DNA of 39,037 nt, from the IMG/VR virus record IMGVR_UViG_3300007514_000030, positions 1-39,037 of that record. One strand, 5' to 3'. A program made the position numbers and the translations under genes. The notes below the pieces were generated by a model. That model was given only the letters and a program-made list of their open reading frames with translations. It was not told where the DNA came from and did no database searches. Every line of letters starts with the position of its first letter. Positions within the stretch are counted from its first letter, which is position 1. Below, in pieces: positions 1 to 7,799 of the stretch. The stretch comes from a virus.

Positions 1-360
1 ATATTTCTGCCATATTTTAGGAGTAACCATATGAGTTTCTGCTGAAGGAACTAATTCAGCAATAGTAAGTATCATTCCTAAGTTTTTACCAAATCCAAAA
101 TTAGATTTAGCTGACATTCCAAACATGGAATGTACATCTTCTATCCAGATATCAAAACATTGGTTATACCCGGCACCTTCATCACCTGGTTCAATTATTG
201 CTCCAGAATCAATTTGATCTATAAATAATTTGTTAAACCAATAATAGATATCCCTAGCTGTATTCTTTTTTAAATCTAACAGGGCAACGCTGTCTGGACT
301 CTTCGAGTCCAGTACAGCGATTGCTCCATTAGTTCCTGGATCAATACCTGCAATTAGCAT
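1..360 (-). CDS. RuvC-like Holliday junction resolvase (3' end outside window)
   Basis: Partial gene; its start is the ATG at 360 and it runs off the left edge after 120 residues. The protein opens with AGIDPGTNGAIAVLD, the first RuvC/RNase H-fold motif with the metal-binding Asp near residue 7. A second acidic motif, WIEDVHSMFGMS, lies near residue 80 and is followed by NFGFGKNLGM, typical of phage RuvC-like resolvases. Members of this family cleave branched DNA during recombination or before packaging. It sits 9 bp downstream of the probable ssDNA-binding protein gene, so it is the last visible member of the replication/recombination operon. Fold assignment is firm; the precise substrate is inferred. 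Confidence 0.85.
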   Translation of the reverse strand, partial: MLIAGIDPGTNGAIAVLDSKSPDSVALLDLKKNTARDIYYWFNKLFIDQIDSGAIIEPGDEGAGYNQCFDIWIEDVHSMFGMSAKSNFGFGKNLGMILTIAELVPSAETHMVTPKIWQKY

Positions 361-369
361 GGTAAACTC

Positions 370-1116
370 CTAATTAAATAATGAACCTTGTGCATTATTT
401 TCAGCAGGAGTGCTACCCATAATAGCTGCAGCTGACGCAGGCTTATCTTTACTACTTTTATCAATGACAGTCCCAGTATTCTTAGCAGCCCATCGATCAA
501 ACATAGTAGCATCTTCATCTTTAGTGATCTCTTCAGCAGTTTTACCACTATCTACACTACCAAAGAATTTACACTCATTAATAGTCTTAGTTTCGCCTGT
601 AGGCTCATAAGTACCATTTGTACCTTTAGTAGTTTTGTTCTCAATAACTTGATGAACAGCTACTTTAACTGGTTTATTAACTAAAGCCATAACAACTGGA
701 CGTTCTGTTGGAGCTTCTTTCTTTAGCTCAACATTCCAGATATTAATGGTCTTCTTTTCTATTGTGCCACCTTTATCAGCAGGCTTCATACATTCAGCCA
801 GAGAGTTACCGGTAACAGCAACACATAGAGAATTAGCACTAGCGTAGCCTGGTAATGGAATTTGTTTACCATCTTTAACATAGTAAACTTTATTTCCTTT
901 AGCTTTGCCGGATCGAATACAGAAGTTCTCTCTCATTTCTTTACCTTCAGAGTTCTTCAATATAATGTTTAACCATTGGGCTTCAGAAGTAGTTTGGTTA
1001 AGATATGCCATCGTAATTGATGCATCATATACTCCAGATTCCCATGCGAATCCTCCGCCTCCTACTCGTTCAATTGAAGGCATTTCACATCCTTTTGGTA
1101 GTTCCCATTCACTCAT
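370..1116 (-). CDS. Probable phage single-stranded DNA-binding protein
   Basis: A 248-residue protein beginning MSEWELPKGCEMPSIE, with AAAGGAT upstream of its ATG. The N-terminal 110 residues have the pattern of phage OB-fold ssDNA-binding proteins: an aromatic/Gly start, YDASITMAYLNQT, a QWLNIILKN strand, and the signature YYVKDGKQIPLPGY followed by LCVAVTG. The C-terminal third is low-complexity, Lys/Ala/Thr-rich and ends QGSLFN. Its position between the Sak4-like ATPase and the RuvC-like resolvase fits replication and recombination. In N4 the SSB also activates late transcription by host RNA polymerase; a similar role here is only inference. Assignment rests on motif pattern and context. 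Confidence 0.6.
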   Translation of the reverse strand: MSEWELPKGCEMPSIERVGGGGFAWESGVYDASITMAYLNQTTSEAQWLNIILKNSEGKEMRENFCIRSGKAKGNKVYYVKDGKQIPLPGYASANSLCVAVTGNSLAECMKPADKGGTIEKKTINIWNVELKKEAPTERPVVMALVNKPVKVAVHQVIENKTTKGTNGTYEPTGETKTINECKFFGSVDSGKTAEEITKDEDATMFDRWAAKNTGTVIDKSSKDKPASAAAIMGSTPAENNAQGSLFN

Positions 1117-1154
1117 AATTTAATATCCTTTCTTGTAGTGGTATTAACTTTCAT

Positions 1155-1355
1155 TTAACCATTTTTATGATTTATTTCCCTCTGTTTAATAAGGTATTCA
1201 TCTAATACCTTAACAAAGTCTTTAAGAGATAGATTAGGCTGTGTAATCAATGTTTTAGCAGCTACTTCTTGGACTGCTGCAAAACCTATTTCTACAGCAA
1301 TAAACACCATATCTTGAGTTAAATGGTGCATTTTGTTGTCTGCATCATAATTCAT
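1155..1355 (-). CDS. Small protein of unknown function
   Basis: A 66-residue protein (MNYDADNKMHHLTQDMVFIA...) with AAAGGAG seven bases before its ATG. It is amphipathic and probably all-helical, with no Cys or membrane segment. It is the first gene after a strong sigma70-like promoter (1388-1416) and is followed by the SSB and resolvase genes, so it is probably co-transcribed with them. I do not recognise the family. Confidence 0.6.
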   Translation of the reverse strand: MNYDADNKMHHLTQDMVFIAVEIGFAAVQEVAAKTLITQPNLSLKDFVKVLDEYLIKQREINHKNG

Positions 1356-1387
1356 GCTGGCTCCTTTAGTTAGGCTGAATATTAGTT

Positions 1388-1416
1388 ATAATAACATATT
1401 TAAGTAGATTTATCAA
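1388..1416 (-). promoter_or_regulatory. Sigma70-type promoter for the SSB/resolvase operon
   Basis: On the reverse strand, TTGATA (1416-1411) and TATTAT (1393-1388) are separated by exactly 17 bp. This is close to consensus and lies about 32 bp upstream of the gene starting at 1355. A host-type promoter inside the middle/replication region would let the SSB gene be expressed independently of phage polymerase. Confidence 0.6.
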
Positions 1417-1724
1417 GGAGTTAGGAGAGAATAGTAGCGATAGGCAGAGGGAGATTAATACCTAATTAACCGCTACTATCCCCTTGTGACTTACATAATT
1501 TGCCTCTATTTAGTGGTCTGGCGATCATAAAATAGAGGACTAGTGATTTATAACGCTTCCGTTAGAGTATTCTAATGAAGAAGGAGGACCCATAAGGTAG
1601 GTACCATTAGAGTACTCTGTTATATCTTACCAAAACTATAAAAGGATTGGCGGATAATGAGACTTGGCTATCGCTTTAATGGCCCCGTGTTCCTGGAACT
1701 CATGCAGCTATTGACCAACCAACC
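1417..1724. other. Non-coding control region with nested inverted repeats
   Basis: No convincing gene. It holds three symmetric elements. First, 9-bp arms ATAGTAGCG (1431-1439) and CGCTACTAT (1471-1479). Second, 9-bp arms CCTCTATTT (1503-1511) and AAATAGAGG (1530-1538). Third, two near-palindromic direct repeats, TTAGAGTATTCT (1562-1573) and TTAGAGTACTCT (1607-1618), 45 bp apart. They sit between the recombinase gene and the promoter at 1388. They could be RNA hairpins closing the upstream transcript, operators, or both; none has a clear terminal T-run. Confidence 0.5.
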
Positions 1725-2456
1725 CTATTTGTAATACTCGTGAAGCCTATTTACTACGTTTTGTAGGTTATTATCGATATAGGTCTCTTTCATGTCCCAC
1801 ATCCCCATAGGAGCTCTCATTCGCTCATTAACGGTATCTTTTGTAAGTCTGGTCTGATAGACATACTTGAATCCATTAGCTTTATCTTCCTCTGTAACCT
1901 CATATAGCTTCGATTTAGCTAATTTACCATCTAATTTCGTTAATGGGAGCTTTTTAGTAGATATTACAGTAGTAAAAAAGCTCTCAATACCTTGATTCAT
2001 TAGTGACCCTTTAACCTTAACTAAGGTCTCATTAACCATTTCAGCCTCATTAAGGATATCTGAGGTATGAGCTAGAAATACTACATTTTTAGTAGATTTA
2101 GCGACTACTTGGGACATAAGTTGTTTCATATATTGAGCATATTGTCCCCAAGCTTGCATAGTATTAGTAGCATTAAGTACTTTAGTACTTTCATACATAT
2201 CCATTAGATATGTAAGTGTATCAATTACAATAGTATGCACATCTTTATGCATTGGTTTTTCAGCTTCTTCAAAAGCTTGATATACCTGCATTGGATCAGT
2301 AACTATTAATTCTTTAAATTTAGTTTTAAATGGTAACTTCTTTCCATTTTCACAATTTAAGTACATAACACCTTCAGGGTTATCCATTGACATTAAACTA
2401 GCACTTTTACCTGAGCTAGATTTACCTGAAATAAGTACTAAATGGTTATTATTCAT
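1725..2456 (-). CDS. Sak4-like RecA-fold ATPase (ssDNA annealing/recombination)
   Basis: A 243-residue P-loop ATPase. Walker A is GKSSSGKS at residues 11-18 and Walker B is TIVIDT at about 75-80, followed by conserved AWGQYAQYMKQ and NVVFLAHTSD segments typical of the AAA_24/Sak4 family. These are RecA-like core proteins that promote ssDNA annealing with the phage SSB. RBS GAGGAT precedes the ATG, and the gene overlaps the end of the primase-helicase gene by 8 bp. With the Cas4-like nuclease, SSB and resolvase in the same convoy it forms a complete recombination set. A general RecA-fold assignment is secure; Sak4 subtype is likely. Confidence 0.8.
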   Translation of the reverse strand: MNNNHLVLISGKSSSGKSASLMSMDNPEGVMYLNCENGKKLPFKTKFKELIVTDPMQVYQAFEEAEKPMHKDVHTIVIDTLTYLMDMYESTKVLNATNTMQAWGQYAQYMKQLMSQVVAKSTKNVVFLAHTSDILNEAEMVNETLVKVKGSLMNQGIESFFTTVISTKKLPLTKLDGKLAKSKLYEVTEEDKANGFKYVYQTRLTKDTVNERMRAPMGMWDMKETYIDNNLQNVVNRLHEYYK

Positions 2457-4620
2457 CTATTAATCCTCTTTTAGTTAGTTCTTTACTGATAGATTTAACT
2501 GTACTGTTCATAAATTGATCCTCTGGTAAGGGAACTGTTAACGAATTATTAAAGCTTTCTAGCTTTTCCACAATTTCGCCTAGATGCATTCCCGAATCTA
2601 TCATTACCATGCCATATCTATATAAATGATTAGCTCGGTTACCTTTAGATGTATGAGTTTTGAACCATCGTTCAATATTATTCATACCTGCCGCACTGAT
2701 TTGTGCTTTAGTTTCATCAGAACGTTTAGTTTCTGGAATAAACATTGTTGCATCAATAACACTACCTTGATTATATTCATAATGTCCTGGGTGTGATGCC
2801 CATTTTCTTGCAATATCTTTAGCAGCTTCATCTACTGGAAAAGGTAACCATTCAAATACATTAGACATAAATCTTGAATACTCATCTGGAGATAATTTTA
2901 GTTTATGTGACAATGGAAGTATTAATCTAAATCTATTTAATTCAGGTGTATGTCGTTTAGTTGTTGAAATTAAAAAACTATAGTCTTCTAGTAAAATTTT
3001 AACAGTTGATATACTTACATCACCATCACAATCTAATATTAAAAGATCAAATCCTGCAATAGCATTTTCGCTTTTACGATGTCCATTGATAAATGCATGT
3101 GCTGCATAGTGATATCCATCAGCAGTTGTAAGTTTATAAAGTTTATTAAATGGCGGATGTTCAAGAACATAATCTTGTGCGATATCTCGACTAATAGAAG
3201 TAGTTAATTTATCTAAACTAGTTTCTATTAATGTTTCACCAATAAAAAATTCAATATCATCAATAGCTCGTTTTTTAATAATAATATTATTTTTATAACC
3301 AAAAGACATTGCTAATGTCATTAGATCTTTACGCTGAGATTCAGAACCTTTGTAGAATGGTAATTCTTCAATTAGTTCATGTTGGGTAACTTCATTATCA
3401 CAATCAGCTAAGTAGTGAGCTAAACGCTCATAGGGTCCTTGTTTACGCATTAGTAGATGGAAAGCTTCACCAGAATCTTCTACTACACTAATGGCGTAAT
3501 CTAAATGCTCTTGTGTTACATCTGGTGAATTATCAGCAAATGCATATGCACCTGCTAATTTAAGACTTTTATAATGTCTATGACTCATCTCTGCTTTATG
3601 TAAAGACATGTGATCTTTAAATTGATCTGAAATTGCTTCACATTTCATTTGGTATTTAATTAGATAAATAGAATTATCTTTAGACATTTGTAATACAGGA
3701 TTAAATGGTCTTTTTGCAAAGTTATTAAATGCAGTTTGTATAGTATGAATACTAGTAGCTAGATTAATATCTACCATTTCAGCATAGCGCTCTTCAGCTG
3801 ATGCATACTGAGTTCTATGACTATCAACTGTATAGCCAAATAGTAATCTACGTGCGTAACCTGTTTCTAAGAATTGTTTGAATTCATCTTCAACACGTCC
3901 ACCATCTAATAATTTAGTTGGAGTACCAAACATCATTAGATTAGTAGGTGTATTACCTGGCAGTTCTTCAGATCGAATATTCTCTGGCGTGTTCTTAATA
4001 AGCTTTTGTTTGATTAAGCCTATATCATATAATTCTAGAAATGTATTAAGAACATCTACATTAGCAGACATATTAGATCCAACTTCATCTAATTCTAAAT
4101 TCATTGAGCCTGCAGAAGCTAATAGTAGTTTCTCACGCATTTGTTTAACAGCTGGTGAAGTACCACTATCAAAACTAAATGCTAGTTCTCCTAATCTGTC
4201 AAAGTGATGTGTGAATCTATCTTTTTGAATTGCATATTCTTCAGTTAATGGAAGAATAGATTGTCCACTCGTTATTCGAGCTTGAGCTCTTTCTTGAGCT
4301 AGAACTTCAATGTTTTCTTCTGCTTTTCTAGGAAATACTGAAGTTAAAAATTCTTTTTTAAAATGAGATACAAACTCACGTTCTAAAATATTGGTTGAGT
4401 GACCTTTACCAGTACCTGATACCATTAAATTTAATACATAAGTATTAACGGGAATAACATCTCTATCATTAGTTTGAATATTACATCGCATCATTGATGC
4501 TACTTTAGATAAGTAATATCCAACTAGAATGCGAAAAAAATGTCGATTATCATTGTTTACTTTTCTAACAAGGATATCGACAATCTGTTCTGAAAACGGA
4601 TGATACTTCTTTTGTGTCAT
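2449..4620 (-). CDS. Primase-helicase fusion: DUF3987-like ATPase plus archaeo-eukaryotic primase-like domain
   Basis: A 723-residue replication protein. The N-terminal half has a P-loop, GTGKGHS (69-75), an acidic strand LELDEVG (175-181) and the segment LMMFGTPTKLLDGG, as in DUF3987-type phage helicases. The C-terminal part has LLILDCDGD (526-534), then STTKRHTPELNRFRLILPL (552-570). These are the DxD and ...H...RFR motifs of archaeo-eukaryotic (PrimPol-type) primases. It should therefore unwind DNA and make primers at the fork. RBS GGAGAAGACGT is good and the start overlaps the preceding gene by ATGA. The order ATPase first, primase second is the reverse of T7 gp4. Domain boundaries are estimates. 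Confidence 0.75.
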   Translation of the reverse strand: MTQKKYHPFSEQIVDILVRKVNNDNRHFFRILVGYYLSKVASMMRCNIQTNDRDVIPVNTYVLNLMVSGTGKGHSTNILEREFVSHFKKEFLTSVFPRKAEENIEVLAQERAQARITSGQSILPLTEEYAIQKDRFTHHFDRLGELAFSFDSGTSPAVKQMREKLLLASAGSMNLELDEVGSNMSANVDVLNTFLELYDIGLIKQKLIKNTPENIRSEELPGNTPTNLMMFGTPTKLLDGGRVEDEFKQFLETGYARRLLFGYTVDSHRTQYASAEERYAEMVDINLATSIHTIQTAFNNFAKRPFNPVLQMSKDNSIYLIKYQMKCEAISDQFKDHMSLHKAEMSHRHYKSLKLAGAYAFADNSPDVTQEHLDYAISVVEDSGEAFHLLMRKQGPYERLAHYLADCDNEVTQHELIEELPFYKGSESQRKDLMTLAMSFGYKNNIIIKKRAIDDIEFFIGETLIETSLDKLTTSISRDIAQDYVLEHPPFNKLYKLTTADGYHYAAHAFINGHRKSENAIAGFDLLILDCDGDVSISTVKILLEDYSFLISTTKRHTPELNRFRLILPLSHKLKLSPDEYSRFMSNVFEWLPFPVDEAAKDIARKWASHPGHYEYNQGSVIDATMFIPETKRSDETKAQISAAGMNNIERWFKTHTSKGNRANHLYRYGMVMIDSGMHLGEIVEKLESFNNSLTVPLPEDQFMNSTVKSISKELTKRGLIDE

Positions 4621-4925
4621 ACGTCTTCTCCTGCTTTTGTAGGTTGAGCTGCAGCATCTCTACTACATAATTGAGCTATACTAAAATAGTTTCTACCATC
4701 TACATAATTATCATCTGTATATGGGTTCCATACTGATCTAACCATTTTTAAAGCTGCCATCTTTAATGAGTACAGATGAGCTTTATTCTCCCAGGGAGAT
4801 TCGTGTGCATACTTATCTAATGCTGCGCAGATAGTTGCCCATGTTTCAAAGCATTCTTTTGGAGGACCATATTTTTCTTCTCTATCTTGAATAATTTCAA
4901 TATCAGTCATTTCGTGATCTTGCAT
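4617..4925 (-). CDS. DUF6378-like phage protein
   Basis: A 102-residue protein containing DREEKYGPPKECFETWATIC and, later, HLYSLKMAALKMVRSVWNP. This matches the REEKYG..., W..., MaLlKiaRi pattern of DUF6378, a widespread phage family of unknown function related in appearance to all-alpha nucleotide-handling proteins. GGAGGTAGAAA precedes the ATG. The stop overlaps the primase-helicase start (ATGA), so translation is probably coupled. Confidence 0.6.
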   Translation of the reverse strand: MQDHEMTDIEIIQDREEKYGPPKECFETWATICAALDKYAHESPWENKAHLYSLKMAALKMVRSVWNPYTDDNYVDGRNYFSIAQLCSRDAAAQPTKAGEDV

Positions 4926-5067
4926 TTTCTACCTCCATTAATTCTCTTGTAAATTGAATAGCTACATCTATTAAAACTTGATCTGTAATGTCTCCTTCGT
5001 CAGATAATATACAGAGAATGTATTCTAGTTTTTTCTTATCATTTAATGGTACATCATCATGCATCAT
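4903..5067 (-). CDS. Small acidic protein, 54 residues
   Basis: The reading frame begins MMHDDVPLNDKKKLEYILCI and ends EVENARSRND. A strong GAGGAGG lies four bases before its ATG, inside the last codons of the upstream gene, and the frame overlaps both neighbours, the usual arrangement in this operon. It is predicted helical. Function unknown; the RBS and tight overlap are the support. Confidence 0.6.
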   Translation of the reverse strand: MMHDDVPLNDKKKLEYILCILSDEGDITDQVLIDVAIQFTRELMEVENARSRND

Positions 5068-5476
5068 TTACCTCCTCTGGCATTAATTTTGTGACAATTA
5101 TAATGTTAGTTTTATTATTTATTACATCAATAACACCAAGATTACTTGCTGTAGTCATTGGAGATATCCAACATGGAGTATTAATTCGCATTGTTTTATC
5201 CGCGTAGAATCCATCTGATTCTTCAAAACCCATAAATGATTTATCTATAGAAGATGCTAATACAGAAATAAAATCTCCAACTGCTATTATTGTTGTAGTA
5301 GGTTCGAATGCTAAATCTTTTGGGTAACCTTTATAACTATGAGGAGTACCTGGACTTTCTTGAAGATTTCCTATATTTGATATTGTATCGATATATACGG
5401 GTAGATGAATATCGTATTTACTTAATGCTTTAATTATTGCACCAAGATTCATTTGGTGCTCTCCATGTATACTCAT
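5057..5476 (-). CDS. Conserved phage protein of unknown function
   Basis: A 139-residue protein. It has the layout of a phage family that starts with an LGxxIxxLxKxDxxLPVYID segment, then SPGTPHSYKGYPKDLAFEP, a VGDFISVLASSI helix, a GFEESDGFYADKTMRINT strand and PCWISPMT. I recognise this layout from actinobacterial and other phage proteins, but no function is known. Two possible starts, MSIHGEHQ and the internal MNLGAII, are both plausible; TTAAAGGAAAT lies before the first. It is the first gene downstream of the tRNA in transcription order. Confidence 0.6.
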   Translation of the reverse strand: MSIHGEHQMNLGAIIKALSKYDIHLPVYIDTISNIGNLQESPGTPHSYKGYPKDLAFEPTTTIIAVGDFISVLASSIDKSFMGFEESDGFYADKTMRINTPCWISPMTTASNLGVIDVINNKTNIIIVTKLMPEEVNDA

Positions 5477-5496
5477 GATATTTCCTTTAAGTGAGG

Positions 5497-5594
5497 TGCC
5501 CTTGGACGGATTTGAACCATCACAAACTGACTCATGACAATCAGTTGCTCTTACCTTACACTCTTAACAGGTATTCCTATTGAGCTACAAGGGC
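5497..5594 (-). tRNA. Atypical tRNA with D-loop insertion and enlarged anticodon loop
   Basis: The 5'-3' RNA has a perfect 7-bp acceptor stem (GCCCTTG/CAAGGGC), discriminator A, D-stem GCTC/GAGC, anticodon stem ACTGA/TCAGT and T-arm GATGG-TTCAAAT-CCGTC. Two parts are abnormal. The D-loop is AATAGG, then 22 extra bases, then TAA; removing the insert, which is bounded by AGG on both sides, gives a normal D-arm. The anticodon loop is 10 bases, TTGTCATGAG, instead of seven. Length is 98 rather than about 73. The anticodon could be GTC (Asp) or CAT, but not with normal geometry. CCA is not encoded. It may be a decaying tRNA, a tRNA-like RNA, or carry a removable insert. Confidence 0.65.
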
Positions 5595-5833
5595 TAAGTT
5601 TCTGATCGGCCTAAGCCATATTTCTGTTGTATTATTTTTCTACTTTTTTCAGGTAAGTGATTCGGTTTGGGTTCTAATTTGTTGGGACAATCAAGTAATT
5701 CAATTTTAAATCCGTCAGTATCTTCGTGTTTTACAGTTGCATGTAAAAAAGTAAGTAACCATTCTTTTACATGTTCTTCGTTATCTGCTTCGACAATTTC
5801 AGTAAATGTTATTTTGAATTCTTTCATTGGCAT
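5594..5833 (-). CDS. Small protein of unknown function
   Basis: A 79-residue protein starting MPMKEFKITFTEIVEADNEE, preceded by GAGGTGCCAGC; an in-frame upstream ATG lacks a comparable site. Its stop codon shares one base with the 5' end of the tRNA gene, so the two are probably on one transcript. The C-terminus is basic (KSRKIIQQKYGL). No family recognised. Confidence 0.55.
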   Translation of the reverse strand: MPMKEFKITFTEIVEADNEEHVKEWLLTFLHATVKHEDTDGFKIELLDCPNKLEPKPNHLPEKSRKIIQQKYGLGRSET

Positions 5834-5854
5834 GCTGGCACCTCGTAAAAGGAA

Positions 5855-5948
5855 ATGCATCTATAGCTGCGTACACATTATCTTTTTCTTTATAAGGTTT
5901 TGAAACTCGAATAATCATAATGTGATCAAAGCTAGGCTATAGATGCAT
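5855..5948. repeat. 13-bp perfect inverted repeat spanning an intergenic gap
   Basis: ATGCATCTATAGC (5855-5867) and GCTATAGATGCAT (5936-5948) are exact reverse complements 68 bp apart. One arm covers the stop codon of the zinc-finger gene; the other lies 22 bases before the start of the next gene. The mRNA would form a long-armed stem-loop between two cistrons, fitting a processing or decoupling site. Confidence 0.6.
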
Positions 5949-6335
5949 TTTTTTATTATTAAAGTTTTTAAATTTTTGTCGTGTTTGATAAAGTTTCTTA
6001 GCTTTTAAATTTCTTTGAATACTTTGACATTCAGAACTACAAAATTTAGCATTTTGATTAGCCATTAATTTTTCTGTTTTACAAATTTTACATACTATTT
6101 TATAAGTCGCTTTATGCTTTTTGTAATTACGGTTAATCCCCGGCTGTAAGCCTTTTGTCTGATATGGCTCCTTAGGATTCTCAATAAACTTTTGCCTGTC
6201 CCAGCGAAGTCTTTCAGAATCAGATAACTCCCAATCAATTCTATTCCGATCATTATATAATTCTCTAGCTTTTTCACTGGATATTTCTTCCTTTAAAGTT
6301 CCGTCTCCCTTATAAATCTTTACACCATGAATCAT
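5937..6335 (-). CDS. Zinc-finger protein with VKIYKGDG N-terminal strand
   Basis: A 132-residue protein, taken to start at MIHGVKIYKGDG because GAAAGGTAG lies just upstream; a start 11 codons earlier is possible. Near the C-terminus are CKIC and CSSEC about 17 residues apart, a likely zinc ribbon or knuckle, in a Lys/Arg/Asn-rich context that suggests nucleic acid binding. The opening VKIYKGDGTL resembles VKIFDGEGNL of the small zinc protein at 24550, so the two may be relatives. The gene is bracketed by large inverted repeats. Confidence 0.6.
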   Translation of the reverse strand: MIHGVKIYKGDGTLKEEISSEKARELYNDRNRIDWELSDSERLRWDRQKFIENPKEPYQTKGLQPGINRNYKKHKATYKIVCKICKTEKLMANQNAKFCSSECQSIQRNLKAKKLYQTRQKFKNFNNKKMHL

Positions 6336-6356
6336 TATTCTACCTTTCGATAAAGA

Positions 6357-6431
6357 GGAGTAATGCATACCTTTAGCAGCCTACACGTGCCCCCAGAGAA
6401 AGGCCGAGTCTGCTAATATATGCACTACTCC
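6357..6431. repeat. Long imperfect inverted repeat between nuclease and zinc-finger genes
   Basis: GGAGTA, TGCATA and TTAGCAG on one arm (6357-6379) pair with CTGCTAA, TATGCA and TACTCC on the other (6410-6431). That gives about 19 paired positions with two small interruptions and a 30-base loop. It starts just past the stop of the nuclease gene. There is no T-run, so a mature-RNA-end or RNase III-type processing site is more likely than a terminator. Confidence 0.6.
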
Positions 6432-6432
6432 C

Positions 6433-7431
6433 CTACAATAATAATCGTCCACTGGCTTGCATTAATTCAGCCTGTGTACAAATTTGTGCTATGGGACAAT
6501 ATTGACAAGCTCTAACTTCTCCTGGAACTTCTTTAATAATTCCAACGTCACCGTCCTCAGCTTTTTTAATTAGTGCTGCATCCATTGTACTGAAATTTTT
6601 AGTAGATTTTAGAGTTTTTTCAGGATTTTTATAATATTTATATTTAGTCTCTGTGGCCCATAGCTCTTCATCAGTACACTCTGGCAGTTCTTCTTGAGAA
6701 ACATCTGCAAGTCTTTGATAAAGTTCTAGTTTGTTCTTGATCCAATTTTCAGTCTCTTCTATGCTCCATAATGGGTATTCTTTAGAGAGAATTCGTTGTT
6801 GAGGATACCGTTTAGGATCATTTCTAGCTGCACTAGCTGACCAATCTGTGAATATGTAGTGAATAGTGACTGTATCGCCTGTGATCTTATCAGGGCTTAA
6901 CCATTTATAAATACTACCTTGTTTAATGTAGTCTTCTACTTTACTTCCGTAAATGTATGTCCATACAGAAGTAGATTTATAGTCACTTAATTGACCATCT
7001 AATACTAGGTCGTATTTACCTGATACAATCATATTCATAATTTCTTTTTCAGCTCGCTGCTCTACATAAATTGGTAATTCTCCTTCTTCGAGGGCATCAG
7101 GATCTTCTGGGTTGACTCTAATACTATCAACAACACCATCAGCTGCTCCCATTAACTTAAGAGCCTCTAATACATTATTACGATTAGACCAAGATTTTTC
7201 ACAAGCATCGTGAATAGCAGTACCCATCCGGGCAGCTACTAGGTCACTAACATCTTTAATTGTAGCTAGATGTTTGTTTTGTTGAGTTAATACTAGTTGT
7301 TTAATAGGTCTTAATAGTCCAGTAGCGCTAATGACATTATCACGCTGATCATGATCATAGCTGTCATACATAAGAAATACAGCTAATGGTAAGGAGATAT
7401 TAAGTTTATTAGTATATTCAAATGCCATCAT
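6433..7431 (-). CDS. PD-(D/E)XK nuclease, Cas4/RecB-like
   Basis: A 332-residue protein. GTAIHDACE (about residue 70) supplies the RecB-family His, and KYDLVLDGQLSDYKST (about 140-155) supplies the D...DxK catalytic core. The C-terminal RACQYCPIAQIC has the clustered Cys seen in Cas4/AddB-type Fe-S nucleases, although the usual fourth, upstream Cys is not obvious. In phages such nucleases resect ends for a Sak-type annealing protein, and the Sak4-like gene is in the same convoy. GAGGAGG lies immediately upstream; the second ATG (7428) may be the true start. Confidence 0.75.
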   Translation of the reverse strand: MMAFEYTNKLNISLPLAVFLMYDSYDHDQRDNVISATGLLRPIKQLVLTQQNKHLATIKDVSDLVAARMGTAIHDACEKSWSNRNNVLEALKLMGAADGVVDSIRVNPEDPDALEEGELPIYVEQRAEKEIMNMIVSGKYDLVLDGQLSDYKSTSVWTYIYGSKVEDYIKQGSIYKWLSPDKITGDTVTIHYIFTDWSASAARNDPKRYPQQRILSKEYPLWSIEETENWIKNKLELYQRLADVSQEELPECTDEELWATETKYKYYKNPEKTLKSTKNFSTMDAALIKKAEDGDVGIIKEVPGEVRACQYCPIAQICTQAELMQASGRLLL

Positions 7432-7571
7432 TCCTCCTCTTTATTAACATCATTATCTTTAATTTCATATGTATAGCCTTGAGGCATACCAGATACATTA
7501 ATTACACATCCTCCCTGAACTTCAATTATGATTATTTTTGGTTTATCAATGCTACCGTATGTCATTGCCAT
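7428..7571 (-). CDS. Small conserved-type phage protein, 47 residues
   Basis: The frame begins MAMTYGSIDKPKIIIIEVQG and ends with acidic VNKEEE. The layout of a hydrophobic strand, GG, V.NV and a closing D.D is common in short phage and plasmid proteins of unknown function. It begins next to the stop of the upstream gene (TAA at 7572) and ends over the ATGATG of the nuclease gene, whose RBS it contains. Confidence 0.6.
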   Translation of the reverse strand: MAMTYGSIDKPKIIIIEVQGGCVINVSGMPQGYTYEIKDNDVNKEEE

Positions 7572-7799
7572 TTATTCATTCTCCCAATGAGGGTTCCATA
7601 TACATAGTTTTTCTTTGTCTTCTTCTTTATAAATGCCTGTTTCACCTCCTTCTGTGTATTCATCATGTAAAAGTGTGACTCTTTTATCTTTTTCATCCCA
7701 ATAAATATTTTGTACTGTATCTTCTGAATCAGCTTTAACTTTCCAGACTTTATATTTGGTATTCCATTCTTCCACATAAAATACTTTATCTATTGCCAT
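7572..7799 (-). CDS. Small protein of unknown function
   Basis: A 75-residue charged protein (MAIDKVFYVEEWNTKYKVWK...), likely beta-strand rich, with alternating aromatic and charged residues in the first 30 positions. It overlaps the gene upstream by 14 bp, and GAGAGGTTATTAA gives a reasonable RBS. No recognisable family. Confidence 0.6.
   Translation of the reverse strand: MAIDKVFYVEEWNTKYKVWKVKADSEDTVQNIYWDEKDKRVTLLHDEYTEGGETGIYKEEDKEKLCIWNPHWENE

Noticed and set aside
5497-5594. Class II tRNA with long variable arm, anticodon TAA (Leu)
   Set aside because: TACCT/AGGTA could be an anticodon stem, but its loop would be 12 bases and no D-stem would remain. The class I fold pairs all four stems.
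5799-5918. 39-residue reverse frame (MIIRVSKPYKEKD...) between two small genes
   Set aside because: No RBS, overlaps the start of the supported downstream gene and runs through an inverted repeat.
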